A DNA stretch of 64,000 bases from Oikopleura dioica (lineage: Eukaryota; Chordata; Appendicularia; Copelata; Oikopleuridae): the NCBI GenBank assembly GCA_907165135.1, contig OU015568.1, forward strand, positions 15,883,208-15,947,207, read 5' to 3'. The position numbers were made by a program, and so were the translations under genes. Positions 32,330 to 43,844 of this stretch are shown here, in pieces (positions within the stretch are counted from its first letter, which is position 1; the number at the start of each line of letters is the position of its first letter). The notes under the pieces are model-generated. The model saw only the letters and a program-made list of their open reading frames with translations. It made no database searches and was not told the DNA's origin.

Positions 32330-32528
32330 GTGTTGTGCCTGTTGACCTTCATTCGTTTCTGCAAGATTGATCAAAAAAGCTGTTCAATAATAAATTCGCA
32401 CCCCTTGTCCCTGTGGATCGCCCGAGCGGATATGAGTTTAATTATTCAAAACTGATCCTGAATCTGGAGGCAGCTAGAAAGATGTTCCTTCTTTTGAGAG
32501 TTCCGATTTTTACAGAGAAAACAGCTGT

Positions 32529-35102
32529 ATGAAATTTTTGGTACTAATACAAGTTTTGCTAGGACAAATTTTCGCAAACACAATACAAGTTACGGAAAAA
32601 TTTTGCGATCTAGTTCAGCAGCCAGATTTTGGAGAAGAATACGAAAATGGCAAATATATTGAATATCTTTACGACATCTTTGCGGATTATTTAAACCTAT
32701 ACGACGACCTTCCTGAAGCTCCTGATCCAACGAAGCCATCAAGAAGAACAAGAGAAATTCATCGTTACCAAAGAAGAATCGCATCGGCAGCAGCAGGTAT
32801 GTTCAAAATAAAGACGGGAACACCTGGGTGATCTAAGAACACGCACCCATTTGGCATAACAGTTGCGCCCATGTTTTTCCGAGTTTCGTAAATTTCTGAT
32901 TATTTTGCTTTATAACAAAGATGATTAGCAATTTTATGTCGAACAGAAAATTTGTTCACGTTTTCTTAAATGGCCTTGCTCAATTCTGCAATTTTTTTTA
33001 TAAAAAAGTACAAATCTGCGTTCGACAACCTGAGTCAGGGTTCTTAAAGAGTAAAATGAAAAGCCGCAAAGCGGCTTTTTTCAAAACGAAGCCGCAAAGC
33101 GGCTTCGCAAAAGTTAGTAACTCAATGAATGATTTTAACTAGCGAAGCCGCTTTGCGGCTTCCAAAAGAAAGCCGCTGCGCGGCTTTTAAGTTTTGCCTT
33201 TTAAAACCCTGATTCAGGTTTTCTGCACAGGTTGCCGAGCCCACGACAAATCAACTGATAATTTGTTGAGCTCTAAACTTACTTTTACTTTGTAGAAAGT
33301 GAAAACAAAACGGACCAGCTAATGTTGACAAGCGAAGAAATTGAGCATGGAAAAAACCACGAGTTTCCTGTTTACAACGAAACAATTCCAGCAAAACATA
33401 ATTCTAGCGTGAGCGTTGTTGATACTGGTGAACGCGTAAACAATGCCACAATCGAGGGAAGCAAAGAGAAAAGAACCGTGAGTTGCTTTTTTCCTTCGGC
33501 GAAAAAAACAACAATTTTGATTCAGGAAAAACCGCAACCGCGTGGTTGGAAAAAGAAGTGCGAACTGGACGAATTCAAATATGCACCGCACTGTTTTCGC
33601 TTTCGGACGCGACGCTCAGCCGCTCATCCCGGGATTTTACCAACGAAGATAAACGAAAAACTGCTTCAAGAGCCATCTTACCATTGGGTGCCAGAAATTG
33701 TTCGAGGGATGGCCGTTGATGGGCTCTATAAAGAAAATGGTCAAACCTATAATTTCCTTCACAAATTACCCTAACCCTAACCCTAACCCTATAGGCTATA
33801 CTTTTCGGGACTAAGCTACAAGATATTCGATCTTAAGGGTGTCAACATCAATTTTTTAAATAACCCTAGCCCTAACCATAAACCATAATTTCAAATCCCG
33901 ATAAGAAGCTAACGTTTGACCCACAAAAAGGAATAGCAGGAGCAATGACAGTTCTAGCAAAAAGAATATTGGAAAAGGAAAATATAGGTAAGGTCTTTTT
34001 TCGATGAAAATAATAATCAAACGCTCAAAATAGAGTCTTAATTGAACTAATTGAACAATAAGCAAAAATCCCTTTTTAGCTTACATCAAAAAATTGGTCG
34101 AGATCGATGTTGTGAACTTCCAAAGGCAGTGCAAGAACCGAACCAATATGATTCAAGAAGGCAAGCTCAATCCTGAAAGACACGCTCGATCGGGCGATGC
34201 TCAAGCGGATGCATTAGAGAAGACGATATCTCGGGGAAAATCAGTTGTGAAAGCTGGTGAGCGAAAAGTACGCTACATACCGGTTGAGCCTGATTCAAGT
34301 CTTGAGAGAGAGGATAGGAATGGTTGATGAAAGATGCTCTGTTTTTATTTTAGAGGAGAGCTCGAATTTTCATACCAGTAAAAGAACTCTTGTGTCAGTT
34401 ATGGGATGCGTGCTTGGCTTCATGGTCTGTGCGACAGTTGGTTTAGGTGAAAAAACTCTTATTGAGCTCGAAAGATGACAATGTTCTCATTTTTTAGTTG
34501 TTCGCCATCATGGTCAAGACATCTCCAACAGCATGAAAGAAGCTGGCATCTCCAAATTCCGTACGCCTTGATCATTTTTAACCCCAATCATTTTCGATCT
34601 TTTTAAGCTCGCCTAGCCACCTCGCGAAAGTGGAAGAAAACATGGAAACCAGTGTTACCAACATTATCGGATTCCGAAGTGCCACAATCGCCTGGTTTTC
34701 GCCCCGCATTAGTGAGATTTAAAACTTGTCGGAACATTTTTTTCACGTTCAACTTTTTTCAGCTCTCATTTCAAAAAATCGCGTCTCGAAAAAATACCCG
34801 GTCGGTAACTCCTATTCCATTGAATAAGGACATTCCTTGGTAAGTAAAGTTGGTTGTTTTTAGATAGGCAAATTTGAAGAAAGTATTTTTGGAAAATCAT
34901 TACGATTATTTCATTCGAGCTTGAAATACAACTTGGAGTTACCAATGACCATTTACATTTCAGCATATCTGTCATTCCCCCGTCTCTTTCCGCGACTCCA
35001 GCAGCCACACCCGCGCTTTCATCGTGCTCAAGATCTCCAAGAAGCTCAAGATCTCCAAGAAGCGAGACTCCGTCGACAAAAGCCATTTCAGTTCCAACCT
35101 GA
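32529..35102 (+). CDS. Single-pass membrane protein with glycosylated extracellular region
   Basis: A signal peptide (MKFLVLIQVLLGQIFAN) starts the first exon (32529-32797). Further exons add acidic and proline-rich extracellular sequence with four or more N-glycosylation sites (ENKT, YNET, HNSS, NNAT), then CELDEFKYAPHCF, helices (AMTVLAKRILEKE; AYIKKLVEIDVVNFQ), a membrane segment (VMGCVLGFMVCATVGLVV), and a cytoplasmic tail rich in Ser, Pro and Arg (SRSPRSSRSPRSE). About nine exons with GT-AG introns. The first intron holds a complete MITE and another holds a telomere-like run. The receptor-like layout is clear; ligand and family are unknown. Confidence 0.6.
33017..33243. mobile_element. 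MITE family 1, copy d (intronic)
   Basis: The left end is shortened (CTGCGTTCGACAACCTGAGT), the right end complete (GGTTGCCGAGCCCA). Four AAGCCGC/GCGGCTT hairpin halves are inside (33060-33200). Flanks TACAAAT and GACAAAT look like the target duplication. It lies in the first intron of the membrane-protein gene. Confidence 0.8.
33766..33792. repeat. Interstitial telomere-like repeat in an intron
   Basis: Four tandem CCCTAA units; a degenerate second run lies at 33861-33880. Both sit between coding exons of the membrane-protein gene (after NFLHK and before DKKLTFDP). Confidence 0.85.
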
Positions 35103-35485
35103 CTCAGCCTAAATCAATCAATAACTTGATTTAGTTATTGCTTGTTGTATTTAAAAATTGTAAATTCGGAATAAAAGGATAGTTTGAACACAAATGCTTT
35201 GATCAATGTTTAATTTCTACATAAACAAGAAAAGAACGTGCACCGGTTGATGAGGGTTCGCCTCCCTGTTTACGAATTGTTTGAGAAAAATGAGTAATAT
35301 TTAATTGTAAGCTGGACAAACGTTTTGTGAAAAATTTCTTCGTTCGAGAGCTCTTTTTCGGGGATTTAACAAGAAAAAGTAAATGATGATTGTTTGTTTA
35401 CCGATCATTCAAATATCAAGTCTTTTCTAATGACTCGGGGCTCAGAGGGTTACCAAATCAGAGTTTTTATAGAGCAAAAATATAA

Positions 35486-35737
35486 ATGAAAATTTTGGCC
35501 ATTTTATTAGCATCGGCCATTTCTTGGCCGTATATTCCCGATCGGCCACAATTCACACGACTCCCTGACGGTTCGAGAGACTACGAAACCGATTATCAAT
35601 TTTATTCAAAGTACTGTTCTTGTGTCAGATACGATTGTTACTGTGATCTTTCCGATTGGGGCTTGGGAACATTTGGATCTCCTCTTGATTTTGGATCTAC
35701 AACCCTCGTGTTCACGTCAACGTATACACCTGAATAA
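35486..35737 (+). CDS. Small secreted Cys-containing protein
   Basis: 83 residues: a short hydrophobic signal (MKILAILLASAISWP), then an acidic, Tyr/Asp-rich segment with four Cys (YCSCVRYDCYCD) and a Gly/Ser/Thr-rich tail ending in TYTPE. Single exon; AATAAA shortly after the stop. Possibly a matrix or antimicrobial-type peptide; no family recognised. Confidence 0.55.
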   Translation: MKILAILLASAISWPYIPDRPQFTRLPDGSRDYETDYQFYSKYCSCVRYDCYCDLSDWGLGTFGSPLDFGSTTLVFTSTYTPE

Positions 35738-35919
35738 ATGGAAAATAAATTTTAACAAACTCGCAATATATTTTCTTGACAGAAAAGGAGTAAAAGTATG
35801 AATTTTCGCGCTTTTATCGGAGAAAGACTTGTAAAGACAACGAAAACTAATGAACGGAAATTTGATATCATGCAATTTGAATGTTTGGGAAGATCACGAA
35901 AAAACGAGTTTATTATTTT

Positions 35920-37065
35920 TCAATGAATTGATGTTTCATGCTCAACTTTTCTTTTCGCCGATGCATTTCGTACTCCATCGGATTCAGGCCAATGCGCTAG
36001 AATGTAAAATAGATAGAGGATGCCAGCAACGCAGCCTCCGATAAACGAGCCGAGGAGAGGAACCCAGAAGAAGAATGATGAGTTTGTGTCATCGAGCCCA
36101 GAAAATGCCGTTTTTCCGTATAGAATTGTGGCAAAGCATCGTGGTGCAAAGTCACGTGCAGCATTAATGGCGCCACTAGATAATACTTTTGCAAGCTTCG
36201 GATTTTATAAACGCCTTACCCAGAATTTGCTCCATACGACAATCCTACTGCAGTAGCACTGAGGCCGATAATCAGAGGGGCCATTCCTTGTGGACCTCCA
36301 TTATTGTGTCGCTTGTCAGTTACTGCTAGCACTGTTGTCGCAAGAATTGAAGATCCAATGATTTGATCAACTAGCATTGTAAGCTAAATATTTTTCTTCA
36401 ATGTCTTTTTTCTACGAACTCTTACGTGAGAGTTCGGCACATCATGTTTTGGACAAGTTGAATATAGACAGCTGAACTCATAATTTTTCTGGCTGAAACG
36501 ATCAATAGCATTTCCGTATTTGTCATTCAGAGCATCCCCGTTGAAATGTTCGTAGGCATCTTTTTCGTTTACCGAATAAACCCAGTAAGAGAGAGCAGCA
36601 GCGACGAACATCCCAAGAAATTGAGCAACCAGATAAACAACTGTTCCTACGAAATTCTGCAAAAATCCGTTTCCCATCTTTTTAAGGTCAAAACATGCAA
36701 AAAAAAATTCTGTGGATTGAAATCAAGGAAGAGAATTCTGAACCTTTCCTTCCCCAGAATAGCGTGCGCCATTGTAACAGTCGGATTCAGATGTCCGCCA
36801 GAAGCACCAGCTGAGAAGAAAATTCCTAGAGCAACGCCAAGTCCCCCACAGAGTGCACCATGAACTGAGCTTGCACCTCCAAATCCAAGCAGAGGAGAGG
36901 TCAGATGCGCAGCGCCAATACCAATGTATGCAAGAATGAAAGATCCTTAGAATTTTTCTTACATCGGAACTGATTTGTTTTACTAACCATGAAATTCGGC
37001 GAGAAACTGTCTCACTCTCGTGCTTCTTATCTTAAGATTTCTTGAGACGATTGATTCCAGCGACA
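35920..37065 (-). CDS. Aquaglyceroporin-like channel with variant NPA motifs
   Basis: Membrane segments and loops follow aquaporins: LGVALGIFFSAGASGGHLNP, then VAQFLGMFVAAALSYWVYSV, and a second pore half GAINAARDFAPRC, ending GSFIGGCVAG and a short cytoplasmic tail. The first NPA motif is NPT and the second is NAA; the Asp after the Arg (ARD) and the extra loop between the halves favour the glycerol-transporting subgroup. Short GT-AG introns are visible (near 36180-36220, 36390-36425, 36670-36745 and 36945-36990). The start at 37065 gives an N-terminal cytoplasmic segment of about 25 residues. A membrane channel for water or glycerol is the family role; changed motifs could alter selectivity. 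Confidence 0.8.
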
Positions 37066-37692
37066 TTTTCTCGAGACTCTTCGACGGCTAAAAAGTAATC
37101 CATCAATAACACCGACAGTTACTATCGGTTTAAACCGATCTTCAAAACGCAGCCCCTATAGCCATGTATGAATATTAATTATTTCTAAAATTATGGGAAA
37201 ATTAATTACTAATCACCTACTGAAATCGGACTGGGCAATGAGCTACTCCTTCGTTTGCTAATTAAAAAGTCAATGGACGATAACCGTGGCCGTTCTGTCA
37301 TTCTGAGCTCTCTCTTTGACTGTAAAAAAAATCCTGCAATTCAATGCACCGCAATCTGATACCAGGCTTTCGCTTGCTTTTGTCTTATTTTTTCGTTGAA
37401 AAGGGCCGAAAATAACGGATAAAATTACCTCTGTTTCAGGAAAGACACTTCTGGACACAAATTTTAACATGACTCCCTGTGCCGAACAAAGCTAACTATC
37501 AATCCCTATCTTAATTGCTTCTGTGAGTCCTTGGATCGCTGCTTTTTGCTTACAAGGCACTCAGGTTCCGCTAGGAAATGGAGAAGTACCTATTGATTGA
37601 TGTCTCTTCTGACGAAAATATTTTAGGAAGCGGTTGAACTTTGAACTTGAGATTTATTAAAGAAAGATAAAGAATAAGTTAAACGAAGATAT
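37066..37692. other. Intergenic; no gene seen
   Basis: The promoter side of the aquaporin and the 3' end of the cellulase-expansin gene. No convincing exon on either strand; AATAAA-like sequence (as its complement) lies near 37650. Confidence 0.4.
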
Positions 37693-40600
37693 CTAGAATT
37701 TTTTCTTGGTGTCGATGGTGGAGGAGGCGACGACTTCTGAGACCTTGTGAGTGATAGACTGACCAGTGACAAGCGTAAATCGAAGCTCAAAGGAATCCAC
37801 TTGCGGCGCGCCTTTCCAGTAAAAGCTATCGATGGTGCCGAATTCCATGCTTTTCCACGCCCCATCGCCCTTTTTGATCTAATATTGATGCTAAGAAAAG
37901 TATTCGAAAGGAAAATTGTACCTCGATAGACTTCATTTTGTGCTTGTGGTTGAGCGGCATGACGGCCAGCCACCATTTGGAACTTCCTTCTTTGATATGG
38001 AATTCAAAAGTGTCCTTCATCATGAATCTGTCAGGGCACTCGATAAATTTCCAATTCGCCTTGAATCGCGAATGACCAGCGTTTCCTGAGACTTTGTCCC
38101 ATGCCGCGTTGCTCAAGTCCAAGTCGCCTTCGTGGCATTCTGGGCAGCTGTCGACCACCATCGCTACTGTCGTTTTTCCGGCATCGCAGTTGGTCCCGAC
38201 ATTACCAGCTGTACAGTCGATTTCAACGCATCGTCCGCAGTTGGCTCCCTTTTCCCACATTGGCTTTGGCAAAGCAACGAAATATTTTGTCGTCTCGTCG
38301 CTGAATTTGGGGTAGCCGCAGTTGCCACCGTCGGGTTTTTCCGCGTAAACAGTGATATCGCCCTTGTGAAGCTTTCCGCCGCTAGCATTTTGCCAAAGTG
38401 GTGAATTATTACTCCAATTTCGGGCAGTTGTAGCTGTTGGCTTGGTTTTTGGTTTTGTCGTAGTCTTCATCGGTTTTGGGGTTGTTTTCTGAGCTGGACG
38501 AGCAGTCGTTTTTGCTGGCGCTTTTCCTGCATGCACCGATTTCAAAGAAGCTGAGTCAATGACAAACGAACGGCTAGGTGGAGGTCCCTCGATATAGATT
38601 CGAATGTTCTTGACATCCTGAACTTTGTAGTCGAAACTGATGGTACCGGAAAGACGAGTCCATTGTTTAGGTCTTGCTTGAACGCTTGCAATTGGCTTCC
38701 AGACTGGTTTACCGGATTTGAATTCAATATTTGCAGTCATGATGAATCTAAAGGATAGCTTAGGAAGGATTTATGGCTATGAGCTAATTTTGCTAAACTA
38801 TGAATTTTATATTATGATGATAGAATGAGTGAAATCGTGAGTAAATGTACTGTATTGTTAGTTTTGTGTAATAATGAAATGAATACTACAAAAAACTTAC
38901 GAGAAGAAGGACATTTTATTTTCTAAAATCTGATAAATTATCTTTCCCGATATAAAACTTACTTCTCAGCTTTTTGATCATTTCCCTGCGGACGTATGTA
39001 AACTTCCGCAATATAATCATTTCCAGGAAGAAGATCCTTGCCAAAAACAAAATCCTGTGCTGGACCAGCCCAAGCGCCCAGTCTTGATTCGACCTTGTAT
39101 CCAGCTTTTCCACTTTGAGCTGCCCATGGGAAAGCAACTCGACTTCCCTTGCAGCCGTTGCAAATCCATCCGTGGTGACCATTTTCGAAGTCTCCATTTT
39201 TGAATTCTTGAGCGCTAGTATCTTTTGAAGCCGTAGCTTTTGTTGGCAAAGGAGCAGATGATGAGCTAGAACCGTGGCTGCTCTTTGCTGGCGGAAGGGG
39301 CAAGTCAATACTTGGGCGAGCGTAATTTCGAACTGTGCAATCGCCACCAAGTAATTTGCACTTGACTCCAGCTGCTAAGCCCTGGAATGCAGCATTATAG
39401 TCTGTGGCTACTTCATTAGCAATGTAGTCCTTGCGGCTGTCTGTATATCGATCTTGCTCGTTTGGCCCGCCGACAAGTGCTCCAAAAAGAACCCAAGGAG
39501 CGGGGCCACGCCCAGATTGCGCCCAGTCACATGTTTTTGGCTTTGCTGGACAACTTGATCCTCGATGATGAGGCTCTTTTGGTGGACTTTTACCAAAACC
39601 AACGACGTAACTTCTGCCTGTGCTTCCAAGAGCGTAATTTAGCTGTTTCTGGGCAAATTGAAAATATTGGCTGGCTTTTGGAAGCTTTGGTTCCGCCATG
39701 GCAGCTTGTAAAGCCATAAATGCGATGTTAGAAGCGTGTCTCAGTGGGGCCCACTTTTGAACGTAGATCATTCCTTTTGGCGTTTTACGCTGTCGTAAAG
39801 CACTGTCGACGTATTTTGCCAAGTGCGTTGCATATTTTGGATTCTTGGTCGCTTGAAGCATGACTGCCATGGTTCCGGGCTTCTTGGAATCCCAGGTTGA
39901 TTCAACTCCCGAGTACTGGATGCCGAAATTATTATAATCTCGCTCCGCAATAGCCTTCCATTTTGAATCCCCAGAAGCTCTGTAAATCCACGCCGAAGCC
40001 CATGCGATTTCGTCTTTGTAGCCCCAAGATTTGTAAAACTCAGTAATCATCGGAATCGCGCTATTGTAATCTTTTTGGTAGTTCTTGGCGAGTGCGTAGA
40101 GTTCGCGCGCATGAGCTAAATATTCATCAGCCAGTTTTGGGTTACTTTCCCGGAAAAGCAAAGATCCAGCAGCAAGCGCTGCAGCGGATTCGCCGACGAC
40201 ATCGGAGCCGGGATTTTTCGGTGAGATGATGTAGGTTGGTCTGTTCATTCGCATCTCTTCAGCTCTGCCCCAGTATTCGTGGTCTTTTTTCGCATTGCCG
40301 ATTTGAGCAACAAACTGGTCTTTTGCAATGTGACATTTGACGAAGTAATCCAGAGTCCATTTGACTTGAGCAAGAGCGTTTTCATATTCGCCAGCTGCTT
40401 TGTAAGCGTCACCGTATTCGATGATTCCCCAGGTGAGTGTCGTTGTTGACCAAGCCATTGGCAAACCGAACTTAACGTAATCACCAGCGTCGTACCACCC
40501 GCCAGTAAGATCTCTTCCGATGTCACATCCATCGTTGAGGCCGCTATCTCCTCGCCATTTTACTCGATTGTCTTCCGGAAGCTCACCAGATCGCTGAGCT

Positions 40601-42017
40601 TCGTAAAACAGAATCGACTTGGCGATAACTTCGTTCAAGTCGTATTTTGTCTTCGCTACCTCTTCTTTTGAAGCCTTTTTGAAAGTTGGCTTGGTTGCAG
40701 ATTGGGATTTAAGATTTCCTCCGGCTCTAGAGCAATGATCTTTTGAGGCCTTGTTGTAGGAGATTTTTCCAAAATCTACGTCTGAAGACACAGTTTTGGG
40801 GGGATTTGCCGGCTTGGTGCTTGGTGAAGTTGTCGTTTTTTCACTTGTGGGTCTGTTAATTATTGATGGTTTTGGAGCTGGCTTGGTCTGAACATGCTTT
40901 TGAGGGGGTGCTTTAGTTGGTTGGGCTTTTGCAGGCGACGAGGTAGCACTAGATCCACCGTTAATTCCGTCGTGGCACCACCAAGTCGTTGCCTTGACTC
41001 CACCGCTTTCCGCTTTCGCCAAAAAGTCGAAATTGAATTTGCTGTCGAGAACTTTGTTGTAAGACATCGGCAGGAGCTCCCAAGTCTTCCCATCGTCAGA
41101 GATCTTTTTGGCTTTGCTTTCCAGCTTTGGAAGCCACTCACAGCAGTGTTGAACTCAACGATAATCTTCCAATTGGAAACTCTTCCGGAGACAGGCATCC
41201 AGCCAAAAGCGTTGAACTGGTGGGCGCCTTTGTCGAACCATTCTGAGATTTTAGTGAATAAATAACAAAGAAAGAGATTTCTTACGAGCTCGAATAATGA
41301 GTCCAGATTGATTGTCGACGTTCTTGAGCTTCTTACAATTACTTCTGGCGGAATCTTCTGTAGACGCCGCTGATGTTGTTGTTTTAGCTGTAGTTGTCGT
41401 GGCCTTTGTTGTGGTGGTTTTAGCTGTGGTTGTAGTTGTTGTCGCCCTGGTTGTCGTCGTTTTCGTTGTCGTCGATTTCGGTGTGGTTTTTACCGGTTTT
41501 TGAGTTGTTTCCGGCAAAGCCATTTCCGCTGTCTCATTCTGTTTAGAGAGAACAGAAACTTTTCTAAAATTCGCGCAGCGTTTTTTCTTACCCTTCGCGA
41601 AAATTTTCACGACATCGCCTTTCACAGCCTTTTTGCAATTGAACACGATCTTGGGCGCGTTTTCTTTTGCGAGGCGGCGAAGGACTTGGGTAGACAGCTT
41701 TTTTCCACAAGTTTTTCCGTTCACGCTTGCCGTCAGGCCGATGTAGTTCTGAAGATGATATATTAATTTGAATTCAATATTAATATATTCTTGGAGTCTT
41801 TTCTTTCTCTTTCCTTGGCCGCTTTGAGCGTGAAATCTTCCATTTGCAGCTGAATTTCTTCCACTTCCGTCTCATTTTCAAGCTTTATCTCTAGTCCCGA
41901 TCCAATGTTCTCACTATTACAGGGTTTCTCGACAGTGGTACTCTCGAGAGCCGCCTGAGTCGTCTCATTCTGGGCAAAAATCCCCGACGAGCCGAGTAAA
42001 ATCGGAAGAAGTTTCAT
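37693..42017 (-). CDS. Secreted multidomain cellulase-expansin chimera (lectin-like, CBM2, GH9, CBM4/9, expansin)
   Basis: About 1328 residues from five exons. Order: signal peptide (MKLLPILLGSSGIFA); F5/8-type fucolectin-like domain (GLEIKLENETEVEEI... KCANFRKVSV-like end); Thr linker; CBM2-like domain (SNWKIIVEFNTAVSGF, TTWWCHDG); Pro/Lys/Thr linker; GH9 catalytic domain with GGWYDAGDYVKFGLPMAWST, PHHRGSSC and DYIANEVATDYNA, so nucleophile-activating Asp residues and the acid Glu are present; CBM4/9-like module (NGDFENGHHGW..., spanning a GT-AG intron at 38748-38962); linker; expansin-like barrel (GGNCGY, GANCGRCVEI, VDSCPECHEGDLDLSN); and expansin C-terminal domain (WWLAVMPLNHKHKMKSIEI...FYWKG). 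GH9 enzymes cut beta-1,4-glucan; expansins loosen cellulose without hydrolysis. Introns: 37879-37921, 38748-38962, 41243-41285, and a non-canonical 41749-41789. A single-base frame break lies near 41105-41115. Confidence 0.88.
41749..41789 (-). other. Non-canonical, palindromic 41-bp intron
   Basis: Between KERERKDSK and NYIGLTAS of the cellulase-expansin gene the sequence starts AATATATTAATA and ends TTCAG, with no GT donor. Its core is almost a perfect palindrome around GAATTC. Removing it rejoins the lectin-like domain in frame. Position can slide by 2 bp. Confidence 0.6.
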
Positions 42018-42602
42018 CTTTTTCAGATTTTCTTCCGCACTGCTCCTTATCGAAAAAGGGATCGCAGAGAAAATGAGGTGTTATTTTCTGCTTCGTCTAT
42101 CGTCGAAACGTAATTATGCCCGGCGGGGGTCCTAATATTCTTTTTCCATGGAATTGAGTACTAAGTATTTTTTGTAAATAGAACTTCGCGGCTACGAAGA
42201 GTTAGACGGTGTTGAATCAGTCGTAACTAGTTTTTGGCGAAATTGAAGCTGGAAAAATATATACAGAAAATGGAGGAGATTAGCAACAGATGCTCAGAGC
42301 TCTCCCTAACCGGATTTTGTCCTTGAATCGCACTAAAGAGTCTCTTCTTGGTTCTCGATGATGTTTCCGACAGGTGAGGCCCCGAACAAACAGAGAAAGG
42401 CCTCCGGCCGCTCAATGGTAGTTTTCTTTCAGAAGACACGTTCCATAGTGATTTTGGATTAATTTCTTGCTAATAATGCCGCCCGTTCTAATTTCGAGCA
42501 CGCTTGTTCCCACCCCCTTATTTGCTCCTGCTCCTGTGCACTCAGCGCCGTGACACTGTTGATGTTAGTATTGCTTTCAGAGAAAGTGTTATTGCGAGAA
42601 AA
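42018..42602. other. Intergenic between divergent genes; no gene seen
   Basis: The promoter region of the cellulase-expansin gene (left) and the gene at 42603 (right). No other exon, RNA gene or repeat recognised. Confidence 0.4.
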
Positions 42603-43632
42603 ATGGTAGTCAACAATTACACGACATCTAAGAAGCTAGAAAGATGGGTAAGCTGAGTGCATGTTCCTCCAGTTTTGAGTTTCATGTTAAAAAGTTTCCA
42701 CAAAGTGAGGGCTGATTTTAGAAAGAATACAGAAAAATAATGACTGTCAGCAACTATCAAGAGTATAAGAAAGCGTTACGATGGGTTTTTTTAATCGTTA
42801 TCAAAAGATTTTTAACAAAAGTATTTTAAGGATCACATGATTCGACACAGTCCTCTAAAACAATCCGCCGGGACAAGAGAACTTCCACTTTTCACCCCAA
42901 AGCCGTACCGAATAACGCCAAAGTCGACGAAAGATATTATGAGAGAGCAGAATTTCATCAACGATTCTGTCAAAGGTAGAACATTAAAAACTGTCCACTA
43001 TCGAAATATGCTTAGCGACAAAGCAAGCTCGAGCAGCACGACAGCCACTTAATCCAGAGTACGACGGGAGCAAAGGTGTGCGCGTAAAACGTCGATTCAA
43101 TTGTTAACTTATCGTTCAGATAAGATGACACGTTCTTTCTCCATGTCTCCTGTCCGGCAGCAACTTCCGAGGTCAGAATCGACTTTTCGAATGTATCAAG
43201 ATTCTACAAGTTCATACAATCCATCTGAGTATTCTCTCCCACCTTCGGTAAGAGATTTTCATGATAAGCCTCGATAGAACCTCCCGGTAGCGTTGCGTTT
43301 CTCGTAAATCTTCAAGAAGTACTCCCTCCTGTCGATCAATTCTTTGCTCAAGAAGTTTGGTCTCCCGCGGCGTATTACGGCCCCAAACAGTTCAAGAAAT
43401 CGAGAGCAAGGAACGACTCTATCATAATCGAGCAGTGAAAGATACGAATAGCGTTCGCTGGTGGAATCCAACGGTATATAACTCAATTCTTTCATCGTTG
43501 ATTTCATCATTTTGATAGACTTATCTGATCCAACCGTATGATGCCGTAATGGACCCAAACGCAGGGCGATATTTTTCACGTCCGGAAGTCAAAAAGCTTG
43601 TGAGCAGAACTCGCCTTCTACAAATCTCTTGA
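42603..43632 (+). CDS. Unknown small basic protein with many short exons
   Basis: Seven exons joined by GT-AG introns of about 40-70 bp: MVVNNYTTSKKLERW, KEYRKIMTVSNYQEYKKALR, then SPLKQSAGTRELPLFTPKPY, QARAARQPLNPEYDG, MTRSFSMSPVRQQLPRSEST, VRWWNPTTYLIQPYDAVM and DPNAGRYFSRPEVKKLVSRT ending LLQIS. The protein is basic and Ser/Pro-rich with a conserved-looking C-terminus and no known domain. Such composition is common in cilium- or sperm-associated proteins, but I cannot support that further. Confidence 0.55.
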
Positions 43633-43844
43633 ATAAACTTTTTACAAACGTTTTAAGAAATCCGTCTCGCATCCGTATCATGGTAATCTTGGAGATTAGT
43701 AAAACTGCTTTGAGGCGCCAAGTTCCGTTTGAGGCACTTGAGAACGTCTCAAGTGATTTTGCGTTACTGTAGTGCCACAAGTTATTATTTGCACATCTGC
43801 AGATTTTTCTCTCGACAGCTTTAGTGGGATATTTATTCGAAGAA

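Noticed and set aside
33050-33200. CRISPR-like array from repeated AAGCCGC/GCGGCTT units
   Set aside because: Units are hairpins of a MITE in an animal intron; no regular spacers or cas genes.
38880-38910. Extra small exon inside the 38748-38962 intron
   Set aside because: It has splice-like ends, but including it puts a stop in the frame; skipping it joins the CBM4/9 module exactly.
41312-41503. Plus-strand Val-rich ORF
   Set aside because: Antisense of the Thr-linker of the cellulase-expansin gene (low-complexity shadow).
37900-42000. Bacterial contamination as source of the cellulase-expansin gene
   Set aside because: Introns with eukaryotic splice sites, eukaryotic signal peptide and neighbouring animal genes make it part of the host genome; ancient transfer of single domains stays possible.
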